Shown: positions 1 through 14,200 of the stretch, one piece after another
How positions within the stretch are numbered: position 1 is the stretch's first letter
Layout: every line of letters starts with the position of its first letter
NCBI RefSeq assembly: GCF_910596095.1
Contig: NC_056550.1
Coordinates: forward strand, 4,836,001 to 4,900,000
DNA from: Thunnus maccoyii
Lineage: Eukaryota > Chordata > Actinopteri > Scombriformes > Scombridae
Direction of reading: 5' to 3'
DNA: 64,000 bases
Program-made: the position numbers and the translations under genes
The notes under the pieces: model-generated
What the model was told of the DNA's origin: nothing
Seen by the model: only the letters and a program-made list of their open reading frames with translations
Databases searched by the model: none

Positions 1-967
1 AGGCTAACAAACTGTTTGAACGCAGTCATAAAACTGTTAGTTAGTGAGTAAATCTGTGTTATCGATAGTACATTGATTGTCTATTCATCAATCTTCATGT
101 GGCAGCCAGAATAACTTCAGTGCGCACAATCAGTGCAGCCAGAATAAAACTGACTGTTTTTGTGTTAAATATAATAAATATTCTATGAAAACTGGAAATT
201 AAAATTATTTAAGAAGAATAACTATGTTTAGCAGATCACATTCCAGTCCCAGTACCTCTCCTGAGAAGATTGAAGTCAATTTGGAGACCGTTGGATACTT
301 GGAACTGTTGAGCCTGAGTGTCAAAGAGAACCTTCAATTTTCAGACTTGCACAATTGAGTTTTAAGAGAGCAATAATTTGCTCCCATGTTGCACCTCTCT
401 TCAACCCTGCCAACTGACCGCTTCACCTTTACCAGTGTGTGTTGGGAAAAAAACAAGAAAGAAAGAAAATCTGACGACTTAGCAAGATTGTGCCACTAAA
501 TAACAGCATTGACACGGCGAGGAGGGTGTGCCCGGCGCTCACAGAGGTGAAATCAGGGAGGGGAGGAATGTTGGCCGCAGATGAAAGCAAGAGCGCAGGC
601 TGGGATGTGTAATAACTCTCCACACATCAGCCTGTTGGTATAATAAGCCGGATCCTAGAGGCAGGAGAGGAGAAACGAGGTAGAAACATGCCAAAACATC
701 TCTCAGTCTGGTGTGTGTTGCTCTCCTCCTCCTTTCTGTCTGTCTGCTCTGTCTTTCTCTCTTTGTCTGCAATATGTTCAAATTGTTATTTTTTCCAGTT
801 GGCGAGACAAAACTTCTGCTGTCAAAGCTACACAATTTAATGTTGATGAGTGATATTATTATTTGACGTTCATTGACTCATTCATACTTCACATTTGATT
901 CAGTGAACTTTATTGATGCAACTGCTTAAAAATGGAAACATTTACATTTTAGATAGATTACACACAC

Positions 968-1014
968 TGTGTGTGTGTGTGTGTTCATGTGTGTGTGTGT
1001 GTGTATGTGTGTGT
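968..1014. repeat. (GT)n microsatellite, interrupted
   Basis: GT repeats broken by TTCA and TA interruptions. It is the first of many CA/GT tracts in this window, a density typical of teleost DNA. Confidence 0.9.
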
Positions 1015-1182
1015 CTGTAACCCTTGTGCAGTGTACTTTACTGTGAGTGACAGCAGAGCCTTCAAAGAGTCTTGTCAAACTCAAGATTAGTGAGTAAAGA
1101 GGGACCTGCAGGCCTCAGGGGCCAATATGAAAACGTCCGGATAACCTTTTAACTGACACAATGAAATCCTTCAGGAGCATCA

Positions 1183-1965
1183 GCAGTGATGGAAGACGTA
1201 TTCAGATCTTTTACTTGAGTAAAAGTACCAGTACAACACAGTAAAATACTCCATTACAAGTAAAAGCCCTGCATTCAAAACCTTACTCAAGTACAGAAGG
1301 ATTATCAGGAAAAAAGGAACTTCACATATAAAAAGTACACAAATAAAAGAGAAATGGCCTCTGTGAGTGTTATATTATTATATGTGATATTATTAGATTG
1401 TTAATACTGGTGCATTGTACTTTAGCACAGAGTAGAGCTTCTTTTTCATACTTTATATAGTTAGGTAGATTAGTTCTTCAGTCCAGTGTTTCTGGCCTCG
1501 GGGTCGGGCCCCTCTAAAACATCACAGGATATATCTGAGGGGTTGTGAAATAATAAATGGGGTAAAAAAAAAAAAGAAAAGAAAACTAAAGTCTGTAACA
1601 AAAATAAGTTCATTTTTGTACTTTTCTCTGATTGATATCTGATCTCTGCTTTTTGGTGAAATATTGGATAATTTGGCATCTTTAGTGGAACTGATAGCAC
1701 CTCAAAGACATCTGAAACATGACAAGGGGGCCCAACTTTTTTAAGTGTCATAGAAATGTTGGGGACGCTGCTTTAATCTTTAACAACGTATTTTATAGTC
1801 TTAACATATGTGTTTTTTTTCGGTAAAATCTCAACATTTTAGGTAAAACCCAAACGTCATATAGTAACAGCTGTCACATAAATGTAGAGGAGTAGAGGTA
1901 TAAATTGGAAAGTAAAGTACAAGTTCCTCCCAATTGTACTCAAGTGCTAAAACCAGAAACAGCAG
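1183..1965. mobile_element. Non-autonomous DNA-transposon-like dispersed repeat
   Basis: The left part has the 'TTTACTTGAGTAAAAGTACC' and 'CCATTACAAGTAAAAG' style sequence, and the right part has 'AGTAAAGTACAAG' and 'GTACTCAAGTGC'. I know these as the two ends of a very common teleost repeat built on AAGTAAAAGTAC motifs, often classed as hAT-type MITE. There is no coding capacity. The ends are diverged, so boundaries are approximate and the family name is from memory. Confidence 0.6.
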
Positions 1966-2329
1966 TGTGACTCTTAAAAGACCCAACTAAAGTCTCAGAA
2001 GTTAGATTGCATCTTGTGTTTATTGCTGCGCTGAAATATGTGATGATGCTGTTCCAAATGCGTCGCTGCTTTCCTCGCATCAACCTCAGACTGGGGGGAT
2101 GTGGGAAGAATGAAGGCGTAGATACATTGACATGAAGACTTAATCATGAAGTTGAAATCATCCTGGTTGATTAGCTTTTGTTGATTTTATGGAATTATAA
2201 TGCGTTTTGCAAAAATGTTTACAAAAACGCGCTCTGCAATTATAATAAATCCCAGTAATACACACTGGCGGCATGTTTTGCTTGTGCAACTGGGATTGAA
2301 AATGATTTATCCGGATGTAATTCCTCATC

Positions 2330-2545
2330 TGAAATGACTTTATCCTACATTATTCTAGCGATTGGGAGGTTTTTCAGTTTGGTATAAGTCTGAACGCAGG
2401 CCCACACTCCGGGATTTCCACCGCAGATGAGCATAATGACTGAAATTACAGTGTCCGACCCTCTGCTCTGCCCAAATCACAAGTTCTGAGTTTCTCTAGA
2501 AGGGCGATGTTTGTTGTAATTGTCCCTCGTGTGGGACCACAGGCG
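2330..2545. promoter_or_regulatory. Candidate conserved non-coding element upstream of dlx4
   Basis: A GC-richer, non-repetitive island in AT-rich flank, with homeodomain-type motifs (GCATAATGACTGAAATTACAG; TGTAATTGTCC). It lies about 1.6-1.8 kb upstream of the dlx4 start codon. The regulatory role is inferred from composition and position; no comparison was possible. Confidence 0.3.
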
Positions 2546-3430
2546 GTGTGTGTAGCCAGCGTGTGTATATATGTGTGTGTGTTTTCGTCTATACGTGAAG
2601 GTTATTACTTTGGCGTAAAACCAGGTCGATCCTGATTGGGTTTCCAGAAAGTGTCTTATCGCATCAGCCTCACTTTGAACAAAAAGAAAAGGAGAAAGAA
2701 ACCGAACAATAAGCTGATTTTGGAAATTGGATTCTTGTGGATCAGTTTAAGTGTGCGTTTAATAAAAAATAATTTGGATAATAAGGTCTGCGGCCTTTCA
2801 GCAGCGGTTTATGAAGTTACTTTGGTCTGATCCGCCTTTTTTAACCTCCGCAGACGGGAGGAATTATATTTTTGGAAAGGCGCTGCTGTTAATGAGCCAA
2901 CCTGCCTTTGTCTGTTTTTAAAGATCTGAGAGTTATTCTTAAATGTATATTTTGCGGCCTACTCTCTGTTTAATCACAAATAATGGAGGAAAAAATGACT
3001 GTTGAATAATAATGTTGAGTGAAAATAATATTTTTTTTAATTTAATTTTACGTTGGAAACAATTATAATCCGATATTTTAACCCGGAAGTTTTTTTCTGT
3101 TCCTATAATAATGCAAAAGTAGGATCAAGTAAAACAAAGGCAGGAGCAGTGTCATACATAGCTACACGTACAATTACTGCTCACTTAATCACTGTAATTT
3201 ATATAATAACAAACAGACATAATATTTTAGTTTAGTTTAAGTCATCATTATTTATTTGTCATGTTAGTTTGGTTAGTTATTTACATGTTTATTAGTTAAT
3301 CTATTAGTTAGTTTTAATAAAGTGACAGCCTTGTGAACATAAAGAAATCGGTGCAGATATTTTGTCCACAACTGATCACACTTTATTTTATACGTATATA
3401 TATTTAATAAACTGGCTCTTAACTTAACAC

Positions 3431-4122
3431 TCTTTGGAGTTCAGGCCTACAGTATATTCTCCGCCAAAAGCAAGAAGCGCCGGTTCACAGTTGGTGCTGA
3501 TTGTGATTTGTGTGACACGGTGAAGCGCTGCAGCCAATGAGCGCGCCGTGTGCGCCAAGTGGAGGCAGAGAATGGTCTCTCCAGACGCACAGTGCGCTCT
3601 GAAGGGGAGGAACACACTCCGTGCTCTCCGCTGCCAAGAGCCTCCTCGCAAACCTAGAAGAAAACAAGCGCCCGTCTGGTTCTTCTGGACCGAGAGAAGA
3701 AGGAAAGTATCCAGATTTGAAGGATATGAAATATATTTTTTTCGGCTTCTTTGTCAGGAGTTCCTGTTTGTGTCGTGTGCCGTCTTGGCTGCTTGTCGGC
3801 CTGTCATGCTTCTTATCCGTGTCTGCTGGACTCGATGGTTTTAAACACTGAGCGTCACGTTTATGGACCCTTCAGCTGGGATGTAGCGGAGAACAAACCC
3901 ACCTAAACCCGCTTTGTACCCGCCTTTTCATTCAACGGGAATAAAGTGCCATAAATCGACGGTGAATTAGACTCTGTCGGGCTGGTGTTGGTTTATGGAA
4001 ACACCTCTCTGAAAGTCTACTGACTTTTTTCACATTGATGGTGAGTTGCTTTATGATGACCCCCGTCCGGAGGTCATAGCTGACCCTTCTTATTTCCCAC
4101 CACATCACTGCCCCTCACCCCA
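3431..4122 (+). promoter_or_regulatory. dlx4 promoter and 5' UTR region
   Basis: GC content rises sharply here. A CCAAT box in CAGCCAATGAGCG (about 3531-3543) lies about 590 bp before the start codon, and no convincing TATA box is seen. The 3' part up to the ATG at 4123 is probably 5' UTR. The transcription start cannot be fixed from sequence alone. Short open frames here on both strands are treated as chance frames in GC-rich DNA. Confidence 0.5.
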
Positions 4123-7100
4123 ATGATGACTATGAGCTCTATATCGGACACTTTAGTCCCGCCTGATCCTTCCAAATCGGCGTTTTTGGAGTTCGGCGGC
4201 CACAGCTACCCCGGACATCCCGGACACCAGCAGTCCTCCCCCGGCTTGTCGCACAACCATTACCCGGTCCACGGTCTGCACGCCGTCGGGCCCTCGCAGC
4301 ATGACGGCCCGTTCTCCTCCGGTGCTTCATCGTACGGTCGCCCGCTGGCATACCCGCCCTACCACAGTCCCGTGAGCGCGCACCACCCCGGGGCATACCT
4401 GCCCTACCAGCACGGGGGTCACAGCGGCGCGCTGGGGCACACCAGACTGGAGGATGCGGGTAGGTTTCTGTTGTGAGAGACAGGAAGAGTTATTTTGGCT
4501 ATGTTTACATCTTTCCTTCTACAGTTTGACCTTGTCACCAATATCAGCCTGGCCCTTAAATATTTATCATGTGACTCACAATCAAGATTGTGTTGAATTG
4601 ATGACGATGATGATGATGATGATGATGAAACATTTACAATTCCCACAGGGGAAATTCAATTGTTACAGCAGCTCAAAAATAGGAGAAAAAGAGTGTGTGA
4701 GTGATAAATAATAAATACACACACACCTGTCACATATACAGATATAACCTGCAGTAGTAACACACACATGGTGTGTAGCTTTGTCCTGAAATACTGCGCT
4801 GGAAATTGGATAATTGCACAAAAAGAGAAAACTCTATAAAATCTTATTGCACAAGGGTGAAACACAAGATAAATATGATGACAAATTAATGACAAAATGA
4901 TAAATGAATAAATAAGATATATTGTGCTAAGTAGCTATGATGTCATAAGTGGTGGGTGATGGTGACAGAGACAACATCAGTGCCTCTAAACTGATTTGCA
5001 GGAAAAGAAAAGCTCTTAGCTAAGTGGGCCGCTCAGAACTATTTTATGAGTTACAGATTATTTGGTTTTATTTGGGCCCACTTGTACTAAAAACATATAT
5101 TTTCAATTGATGATCTTGTGCGTCGTTTTAAATCAAAAACAAATCTCAATGCTACTTTGTAAATGTGACTTCCCAGCTCAGAATGAAGTTGAATGGAGCG
5201 TGACATTTAATGACATTAAATTCAACAAAACGCACAAAATAAATTCAGAACAATCTCAGTAAAAAATGTTGACCTGTGCATGTGTGTGATTTAGGACCAC
5301 TAAGATATTTAACTTTGGTGTACGGTCTGAAAACATGAAAATAAACCACAATGGAGCGCAATAATTGGATCCACACACAGGTCGCCCGCAGTCATGGTGA
5401 GTGTAGTTTGGCCTGCAGAGACTCTCCACAAGAAAAGTGAGGCAGCCGACATCGGCCCTGTGGTGTCCCGCAGCGGCTGCATGCGCTCATCCCATCATCT
5501 CACATATCACATCCACGGTTTGTGCTGTCTCTGCGGGGACTGGCAGGCTTTTAACCACAATAATATGTCTTTTACCATTTTTTCTTCAAGACGAGCAAAA
5601 ATAATTGTTGGATTTAATTGAACTAAAATATTTGCTGAGTGTAAAAACATTTAAACTCTTTCTCAAAATGAAATATCAGAAGATCCGTAACCTCAGGGAA
5701 TAGAATAATAATTTCCCCTCAGATCAATTTAGAGAGAAACATTCTTTTTAAACATCTGGGCTTTTATTTGGTTGTCATGTAAAAGTCTTATCACCAAGGC
5801 CTGTTGGCTGATGACTGCAGGCCATTCTGTTAGAAATATTCACTGTTTACAGTAACTGTACAGTGATTTTATAGCATTTAAGAAAAACCAATACAAGCAT
5901 ATAAAAACATTTTTATATAAATAATCTAACGTCATGATACAAGCATACGTTGACATCAGCATTACTAAGAGAGGAAATCTAGAATTAATTTCACGTCAAT
6001 AAAAAATAAAAGGAAGGATATTAGATTCATATGATCAATTCTTTTTATAAGATCATGAGTCACTCCTTTCTCTCACTGTTTGAACACTGATATCAGATGA
6101 GTGATAGTAAAGAGAGTCTAGACACTGTGGCTGTTTGTCAACCGTCATATACTATGTCAACATAATATTTAACAGATGTCAAGTCAGGTCATGTAATAAT
6201 AGTAATGATATTATTAATAATAATAATAATGATAATAATAATAATAATATGATCCTTGATCACATACTATTAAAGAAATACTTGACTGCAGGCAAACATG
6301 TCTTGTTTTCCTGTTAAAACTGTCAAATTTCTTTCTTTCCTTCTTTCTTTCTTTCTTTTAATTTAAACCATCCAGTCATTTATTTTTCTGGGAGTTTACA
6401 GACACAAAGTACCACTCGCTAACCCTAACGTTGAGTTTGGGGTCCTGGAGGCCCCACAGAAACACACTTCACATTGTTTTATCAGCTTGATACTTCATGG
6501 CTTTTTTGATAATATATATATATATATTTTTAAAAAATAATAATTTAAATATTTTCAGAAGTGTGTTGCAGAAAACGACGCGTTACTTCTGTCAGCTGTA
6601 AAACAGGGTTTAATACAGTGGATTCTCATATGATTTATATCTATGGTGGGTGTTGACAGTACTTTTACGCAGTGTTAGCTCTCCCACATCTTTAATAAGT
6701 CTATTTAGATTTATGTTACTTTTTACAATTTATTCATAAGAAGTCTAACAGTGTTTGACCTCTCTGGGGTCCAGTTTAGCCCACATACAAGTAACATCAC
6801 TATATATGATAACTTACTGTGCATTTCTTTATATGTTGACTTTTTATATATTCAACAAAATGAATATATTTAATCCCGAAGAGCCAATATATTATATAAA
6901 TCATGAAATATTTCTTTATTTGGTGTAATATGAATGTTTTATGGCCATTTTCATATTTTCTCACCATCAAACGTTCAAGTTCAGTTTGTGACAGAGGGAA
7001 GGGTCACCACGTCAACACCTCTCTACATGTTGGCTTTTATTAAGGTCAGACGTAAAGAAAAAATATTTAAATGAAAAAAAGAGCTTATTTTTCAAGTATT

Positions 7101-8776
7101 ATTATTATTGTTATTATTATCATTATTATTATTATTATTATTAGCATTAGTGAGATCTGTGGGGCATCAGACAATGAGGAGGTTACGCCAATGTCAATAA
7201 ACACAAGGGTTCAAACCCAGTTGTGCCAGTCTGAAAATGTAGCATTCTCGATGGTGTATAAAAGTTTTTAGAAAAATGTTCTTTATAAAAGTGACCGTCT
7301 GTTGTTTTTTTCCCCAAGCGTTCTTTGTTTAGTCTTCCTCAGTGTTGATGTACTTCAGTGCGTCAGTGCCGTTTCTCCTGGCTGCAAGAGCAGTTCAGTT
7401 ATCTGAGCGTCTTGTGGGGCCTCGGCTTGTCCACAGCTGTTCTCTCCTGCCACTGCAGGCTATGAGCTCATGTCATAACAAAGATCAGCGTGGGCGAACA
7501 TACACTGAGTGTTGTATAGCTTTCTTAAAAAAAGAAGAAAAAAAAAAGAAAAGCCCTCTTGACTGGCTGAGCTGCATGTGACTTAATAACTGTAAACTAA
7601 ACTGCTTTGGACAGAACAAAGGGGAGTTATCTTTTTACCTGCAGCCATTGTTATATAGTCATTATACGCTTTTTACAGTCTGCTCATTATACTATATGTC
7701 ATATACTGAATTGTACACATGAGTTTATGGCTCATGTGTACAACATATGTTTTCCTTGACTTCTGAGCAGGCTGCACTCAATACAGTCTTAAATCCAGCA
7801 ACATGTGCTCACAGAATTAATAATTACGTCATATTACACAGTATTACAAATCAAAAAGCCCTATCTTTTGCAATGTTGCAAATTTGTATTTTAGTTTAGT
7901 TTTACCCAAAAAAAGCCACCACAATATTTTTTTGTGGTTTGATTTTGGTTAAAATATTTTCTTAATGTTAGGTGATCGATTCATTTTCTTTACTGTAATA
8001 AAATAATAAATAATAAAATAGTTGAGGCCATATGTGATCTGTCTCTACATATTGGACACTAAAAAACCCAACAAAAACCAAAAAAACATGACACTCATTT
8101 TCAAACACATAAATACAAATTTCCTGTGAGATCACGCTGAATACATTTCTGTTTTTTCTTAACAGCTTCCATCACACTCTAATAGAGGCCACGTGTGTAT
8201 TGTATGAAAACAGGCCTGCTCCCTGAATTCTAGCATTTTTGTGGGATAGAAATACTCATCAAATGCAATCTAATCTATGTGAAAAACCCCACATGGTGAC
8301 TATGAGGCAGCACAAGCAGCTACCACCAGTTTTCCTGTAAAAAAGCCTAAATCTGAGAGACATTATGTCAAAACTTGTCAGTAAAAAGGTATATTAAGAT
8401 TAAAAAATCAGCCTGTATGAAGTGTATTATAGTTGAAACATTAATGGGCTTTTGTTGACAGAACACTCTCTGTAACGCTAAAGGCCAAACTTCTGTCGCC
8501 TCTGAAATCCTCATGTTGATATTTATCTCAGGAAAACTCTGCTCTCGTCCCCCCTCTTCATCCAGAGCATGACAAGCCCACGGCGGTGATCGAGAACGGG
8601 GAGGTGCGGCTCAACGGGAAGGGGAAGAAGATCAGGAAGCCCCGGACCATCTACTCCAGCCTGCAGCTCCAGGCACTCAACCAGCGATTCCAGCAAACCC
8701 AGTACCTCGCCCTGCCCGAGAGGGCTGACCTGGCAGCCAAACTGGGCCTGACGCAGACCCAGGTAACACGGGGACG

Positions 8777-8810
<34 letters not shown>

Positions 8811-9515
8811 AATGCTCATCCACATTCATAGTCAATACACTCCCCAACAATAACCTGAATTATTTTAGCCTTTTTTTGTATTTTAAGATGCTGCGTAGAA
8901 AGAAAAACAAGAGTGGGTCAAAAGCTAGTGAGCAACGGATACAGGAAGTAGCGACGCTCGTGCGACACTCGGCCGAGGGAACTATACGCATCACTACTTA
9001 TCACTACTACTACTACACGACTACACATCACTCACACAGTTGTGAGTCACTCAATCCGGACTTACGTGTTTATAGGGCTGGCCCCTGCGGTCCAGCTAAA
9101 AATATATTTCCTTCCGAACTCAAGTACAAAACTAATGAAAAATTAGCAATATTTTATACTAATATACAGAATAATGTTTTAAAATCATTCTATTGCTGAA
9201 GGTAAAAACATAAATCAATAATAATAAGAGTCATTGATTGATTTATGAAAAGTCTAATATCTTTAATTGAGGGTGTGATAGTGTCACTTCACTCTTAGTA
9301 TTGTCAGTTGCATTTGTAATTAAAGCGTTAAACCGCATTAAAGGTCATAGTAAAAGGAGAATAAGGCCAGAATAAAAATGCCCAAACAGGCACTGCTACA
9401 TTCTTGTAAACCGGTGTCATCCTCTGCCGAAGATGTAGGCTAATTACATGTCAGCATTTACTGACATATCCTTAAATGTCATGTGAGGTCTAGTCATAGG
9501 TTGTTTGTCATGAAA

Positions 9516-9571
<56 letters not shown>

Positions 9572-9729
9572 AATAGTTCAGCGTGAGTTTTGCATGTCTA
9601 ACTGTGTATGTTCATTAACATGTCTGCATCGGGAGATGAGGGGCGAGGTTAAGTGGAAAACTTGTTCTGCCGTTGGTCATCTTTTCCTCCCACGTACTTG
9701 TTATTTGTCAGTTTTCTGTCTCTCAAGTG

Positions 9730-9760
<31 letters not shown>

Positions 9761-12700
9761 AGTCAAAGGCAAATAAAAGCCTAATGGCAGCCATTTTGTC
9801 TGTCACATGAGGCCAATGAACCAACATGGGATGCTGCACAGTTGATGCCTCTTGTTTCACCAGTATGAACACTTGAAGTTTATATCACATTGTTATTAGC
9901 TGCTTTGGAATTTAGTAACAACCCACAACATTTTCCAATAAATAAAAGTCTAATTTGCTACGCTCCCTTGACATCAGACAATTCAACTTCTATTCAGCTG
10001 ATGAAAGCTTCGATAATTGCTGCCCGCAGTCTGGAGAAAAAAAAATCCCCTGGTGATCAGTACAGATATAGATATTTCACTTTTGTTTATGTCTGTCTTC
10101 TTTTCCATCTGTGGAATGATGATCCTGAGTAAAGAAAAAAAAATGAAGAAAATATTTTGTTATCACATATTCGTGCGAGCTTGCCAGTAGGAAGATTGTT
10201 TTATGACTTTAGAGATTCAGGGTTGGTTCCTCTGACAGTCTCTCACTGTTTCCTCATTTCCTGAGCATCTTTCATGAATTAGAGAAATAGCTGGATACCT
10301 GACTAAAGGTCCCTTTCTTTAAAATACAGTAGTTTATGCACGGCTCGACAAAGAAGGAAAGTAGTAAAGAAGTTTTGGGTTTGAAGTTTTCAGACTGGCT
10401 GGCAAACTGCGAAATGGCTTCATTTTATGCCATTTAGGGCTGGTTATTTAACCTCCAAAAATCATAGAAACCTATATAATACATGTAATATTTATTATTT
10501 ATTGTATTTATTATATTGTATATATTGTATATAATACAATATAATGAATGCTTATAGTGGACTCTGAGTATGTTTTCACAGCTTTCTTGTTCATTTGATT
10601 TAGCTTATTTAAGATTAAATAAAAATACCTTCATTTTAATTATTTACAAGACATAGCTTATAGGATTTATAAGCTAAGGTATACTTGTTTTCCTCTACTA
10701 CAAATAATTACAATAAATCATTTAATTTATAATTGAATACATTTAAATTTAAAGGTAGCTTAATCACATTAATGCACAATTGCATTAGAGTCAAAAGCTG
10801 AGATGGCATCTACTGAGATCTGTTAAGCTAGTTAGCTTTAGCAGGAGTTTAGTTGTTTTTTTCTCCACTGTTTTTACAATGATTTTAACCTGATGCGCCA
10901 GATGGTTTCTGAGAAGTCATCCTTGGAAACTGTTTGGAAAACTACTTTCAAACTTTCAAAAAATACTTGGCAGGTGATTGGATGAACTATTTGTCTGTCA
11001 CCATCTTACCTTGCAAGAGAGCTGGATTCACAAGATCACGCAAGAATACTTATCGGAGCGCATAACTTGAAGTCTGACAAGATGCTGTGATCTTGTGATG
11101 TTGTGATGTCATGATCTCATAAATCCAGCTGCCTCACAAGATAAACTGGATTTCACTGAATTACCAATAAATCAGTTCATTAAAATTGCTATTTTTCTGT
11201 TAAAGATAGATAACAGCAAGGAACCAAACTTTGTTTTAGCTTGAACGAATATTAGCCATGACTATCTCAGCAGCTAGCTTTCACTCTTCCTTTCAGCTTT
11301 CTAGTTGACTGTCTGCTGTTTGGGTTTTTAGTTCCATTTGTAACAGAAGTCATACATTTCAGACACAGACACATGTAGGCTTATTTTTAAAAGTCATATA
11401 TTTCTTCATGAAGCACGTTCAAAGATACATTACGCCAGAAAGGTGAAAATAAAGGTTTGGGTATTGAGCAGGTGTCCCATTGGGGGAACGTTTAAGTTGG
11501 ATTGTTTGGGAGTTACTCATTTGAAATACGATACGTGCATCTGTGTGTGTGTGTGTACTGAGTATATGTAAGAGCTGATGTCATCAGATGTACGGTCCTA
11601 ATCCCGTATGAATTAACCACCGCAGCTATGTTTACACTGGGAGTAAGAGATGATCCGTCCGTTTGCCTTTGTCTTTTGTAGTGGAAAAGTGGCTTTGAAT
11701 GTAGTCTGCTGCAAGTCATGCATGCATGCATGATTACCATAGAAGCACATTGTTTTTTGTTGGTTTTTACATTTTTTTGATTCTGTTTTCCTTGAGGTGT
11801 CATGGATCAGGGAGAGGCTGCTTTGACTGATTGCATTACAGTATGGTGGAGTTATTCAACTCATACTAAAAGCAATTAAATGATATCAGACTGTAGTTAG
11901 AGGAATGCAGACACATTTTTGTGGGTTGGGATTAAGAATGGGTCTTTTACGTGGGTTCCTTTTTTTTCGTGAATGGTTGCCTTGTTACAGGAGAAACTAA
12001 ATGTGCCAGAGACAAGACAAAAAGTCTGTGTTAAAGTGACAACTTTTTAGATGTAGCAACACTAATATAAATGAAGGCTTGTGAAACGTTTTTGGACAGA
12101 TATTCCTTAAGCCCCCTAGTCACCTCCTTTGATAAAGGGGTCTTCTTCACAGTTTGCCTGCAAAGAAATGTTTAACATCAGACAATAGGGATATAACATG
12201 TTATTTAGTGAGCTTTAGAGGTGCCAGTTGGCAGATTTTGTTTGCTTTGGACAGAGCCAGACTACCTGTTTCCTGCTATTTTCAGTCTTTATGCTAAGCT
12301 AAGCTAACCTGTTGCTTAGCTTACATATTTACCATACAAACATGAAAGTTGTATCAATCCTCTCATCTAACTCTCAGCAAAAAAGTGAATAACAATAACT
12401 CTAAAAATATCAAACTATTCTGTTAACCATCCAGTTGTCACCATGTGCAAATAAAAATAAATATTTTTATGCCTCCTCACCACTGACAGCCGTGGTCAGA
12501 GGCATTATGTTTTTGGATTGTCCCTCTGTGCCATTCACATGAATGCAATATCTCAGGAACACCTTGAGGGAATTTGTTCACATTTGGCACGAACATCCAC
12601 TTGGACTCAAGGATGAACTGATTAGATTTTGGTGGTCAAAGGTCACTGTGACCTCACAAAACATGTTTGTGGCCATAACTCAAGAATTCATACGCTAATT

Positions 12701-13693
12701 ATGACAGTTTCACACAAATGTCTAATAGGATAAAATGATGAAGTGATGAAATTTTATATCCAAAAGGTCAAAGGTCAACTTCACTGTGACATCATAATGT
12801 TCTGCAGAAAACACTTTTCTGGCCTTTATTCAACACCTTAACTCAGGAACAGAAGGGAGATTGTGACCATATTTCACATTTGGTCGGATACTGAATTGGT
12901 GACACTAATCTTGGTGCCCACTTTGAAACAGTGGTGATTGTTTAGATCTTCTGTGCTGCCGGGTTGAAGATATGTGTGAAGCACCCACGTTTAAGAATTT
13001 GTAGCTTCTTTACAGCAACATCCATATCTGAAGCTTTGTCTACTGTCATGGCTACAACTTTGTGTTCTATCAGATTCAGTTTTATTGGCCAAGCATGTGA
13101 ACACATACAAGGAAAATACACTTAGTATATTTTATTAAATTCCTTCAAAGTCTTGACTGCAAATATTATGAGTCTGAACAGACATGGATGTAAACTGCAA
13201 CTTGACTGGCTGGCGGAAACATACAACTGCGAGGCGATATTTCTAGTTTTTAATATTTGTAAGGTCATAATTCAGGGATTTTTCTTTTTTTGAATACTGC
13301 TGTTAAAAATAATTTTCCAATGGCACGCTACGTATTGTGTGCAGAATTAATTTGCCTTTTTTAGGAACAATTATAATTTCCTATTTTTTTTATTTGAAGA
13401 ACAGTATATTTTTAGTTACAGCAAGTCATTAAATGCTCCATTAGACATTGTTGTAGTAAATATAGACATTTTGTGGAAAACATGTATAGTCTATTATACT
13501 TGAAATACAATACAAAGTTGTGCTTTGCAGGCTTGTTTTCTCTCTAATAAATAGATGGAGATACAGAGACACAGTTTGTATTGAAACATGCAGTCATGTT
13601 GCTCTCAGTTAGTCAGCTGTAATTAGCCTATGTACGAGCATATACGGTATGTACTGTGCACACATTCCTCACATGCATGGGTGCACTTTTGCC

Positions 13694-13724
<31 letters not shown>

Positions 13725-13975
13725 CATTAAACATATGTAGCTCATGTGTGCATTTTCATACACAGATGGAAACATAAATACACACACTTGAAGATAGTGA
13801 TCATACACCACATCTCTGTGCTGCTTCCATGCCATTAGGCTGCCAGCCAACCGCTGACCACTTTCCCTCTAAATCTCCTCTGTTCCCAGACGCAGCTGAG
13901 AAATGGCACGTAGCACAACGTTTTTTCCTTGAAACTCTTACTGTCTCTATCTTTATCCATCTCCCTTTCTCTCTA

Positions 13976-14032
<57 letters not shown>

Positions 14033-14161
14033 CTATACAGCTTAACCCACCCACCAAATGGAAGTCTTTTATTTCTGAAGAAAACCCACAGCACAGCCTT
14101 GATCAACTTTTTCATCCATTCATTCAAGAATATGGAATATATTCAATATGTTATGTTCACA

Positions 14162-14200
<39 letters not shown>

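Larger units (their letters stand above)
1..3430. other. Upstream flank of dlx4, no gene recognised
   Basis: I see no convincing exon on either strand. The stretch is AT-rich and contains a GT microsatellite, a teleost dispersed repeat (about 1183-1965) and one GC-richer island (about 2330-2545), each listed separately. The short open frames here have no recognisable domain and no splice or codon support. It probably holds distal dlx4 regulatory DNA; that is inferred from position only. Confidence 0.6.
4460..8565 (+). other. dlx4 intron 1
   Basis: A 4.1-kb AT-rich intron with donor GTAGGT and acceptor TTCATCCAG. It holds GAT, AAT, ATT and TTTC simple repeats and one GC-rich island (about 5390-5570). 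No coding sequence is supported: the predicted peptides lack domains and several are simple-repeat translations (poly-Ser, poly-Met, poly-Ile). Confidence 0.85.
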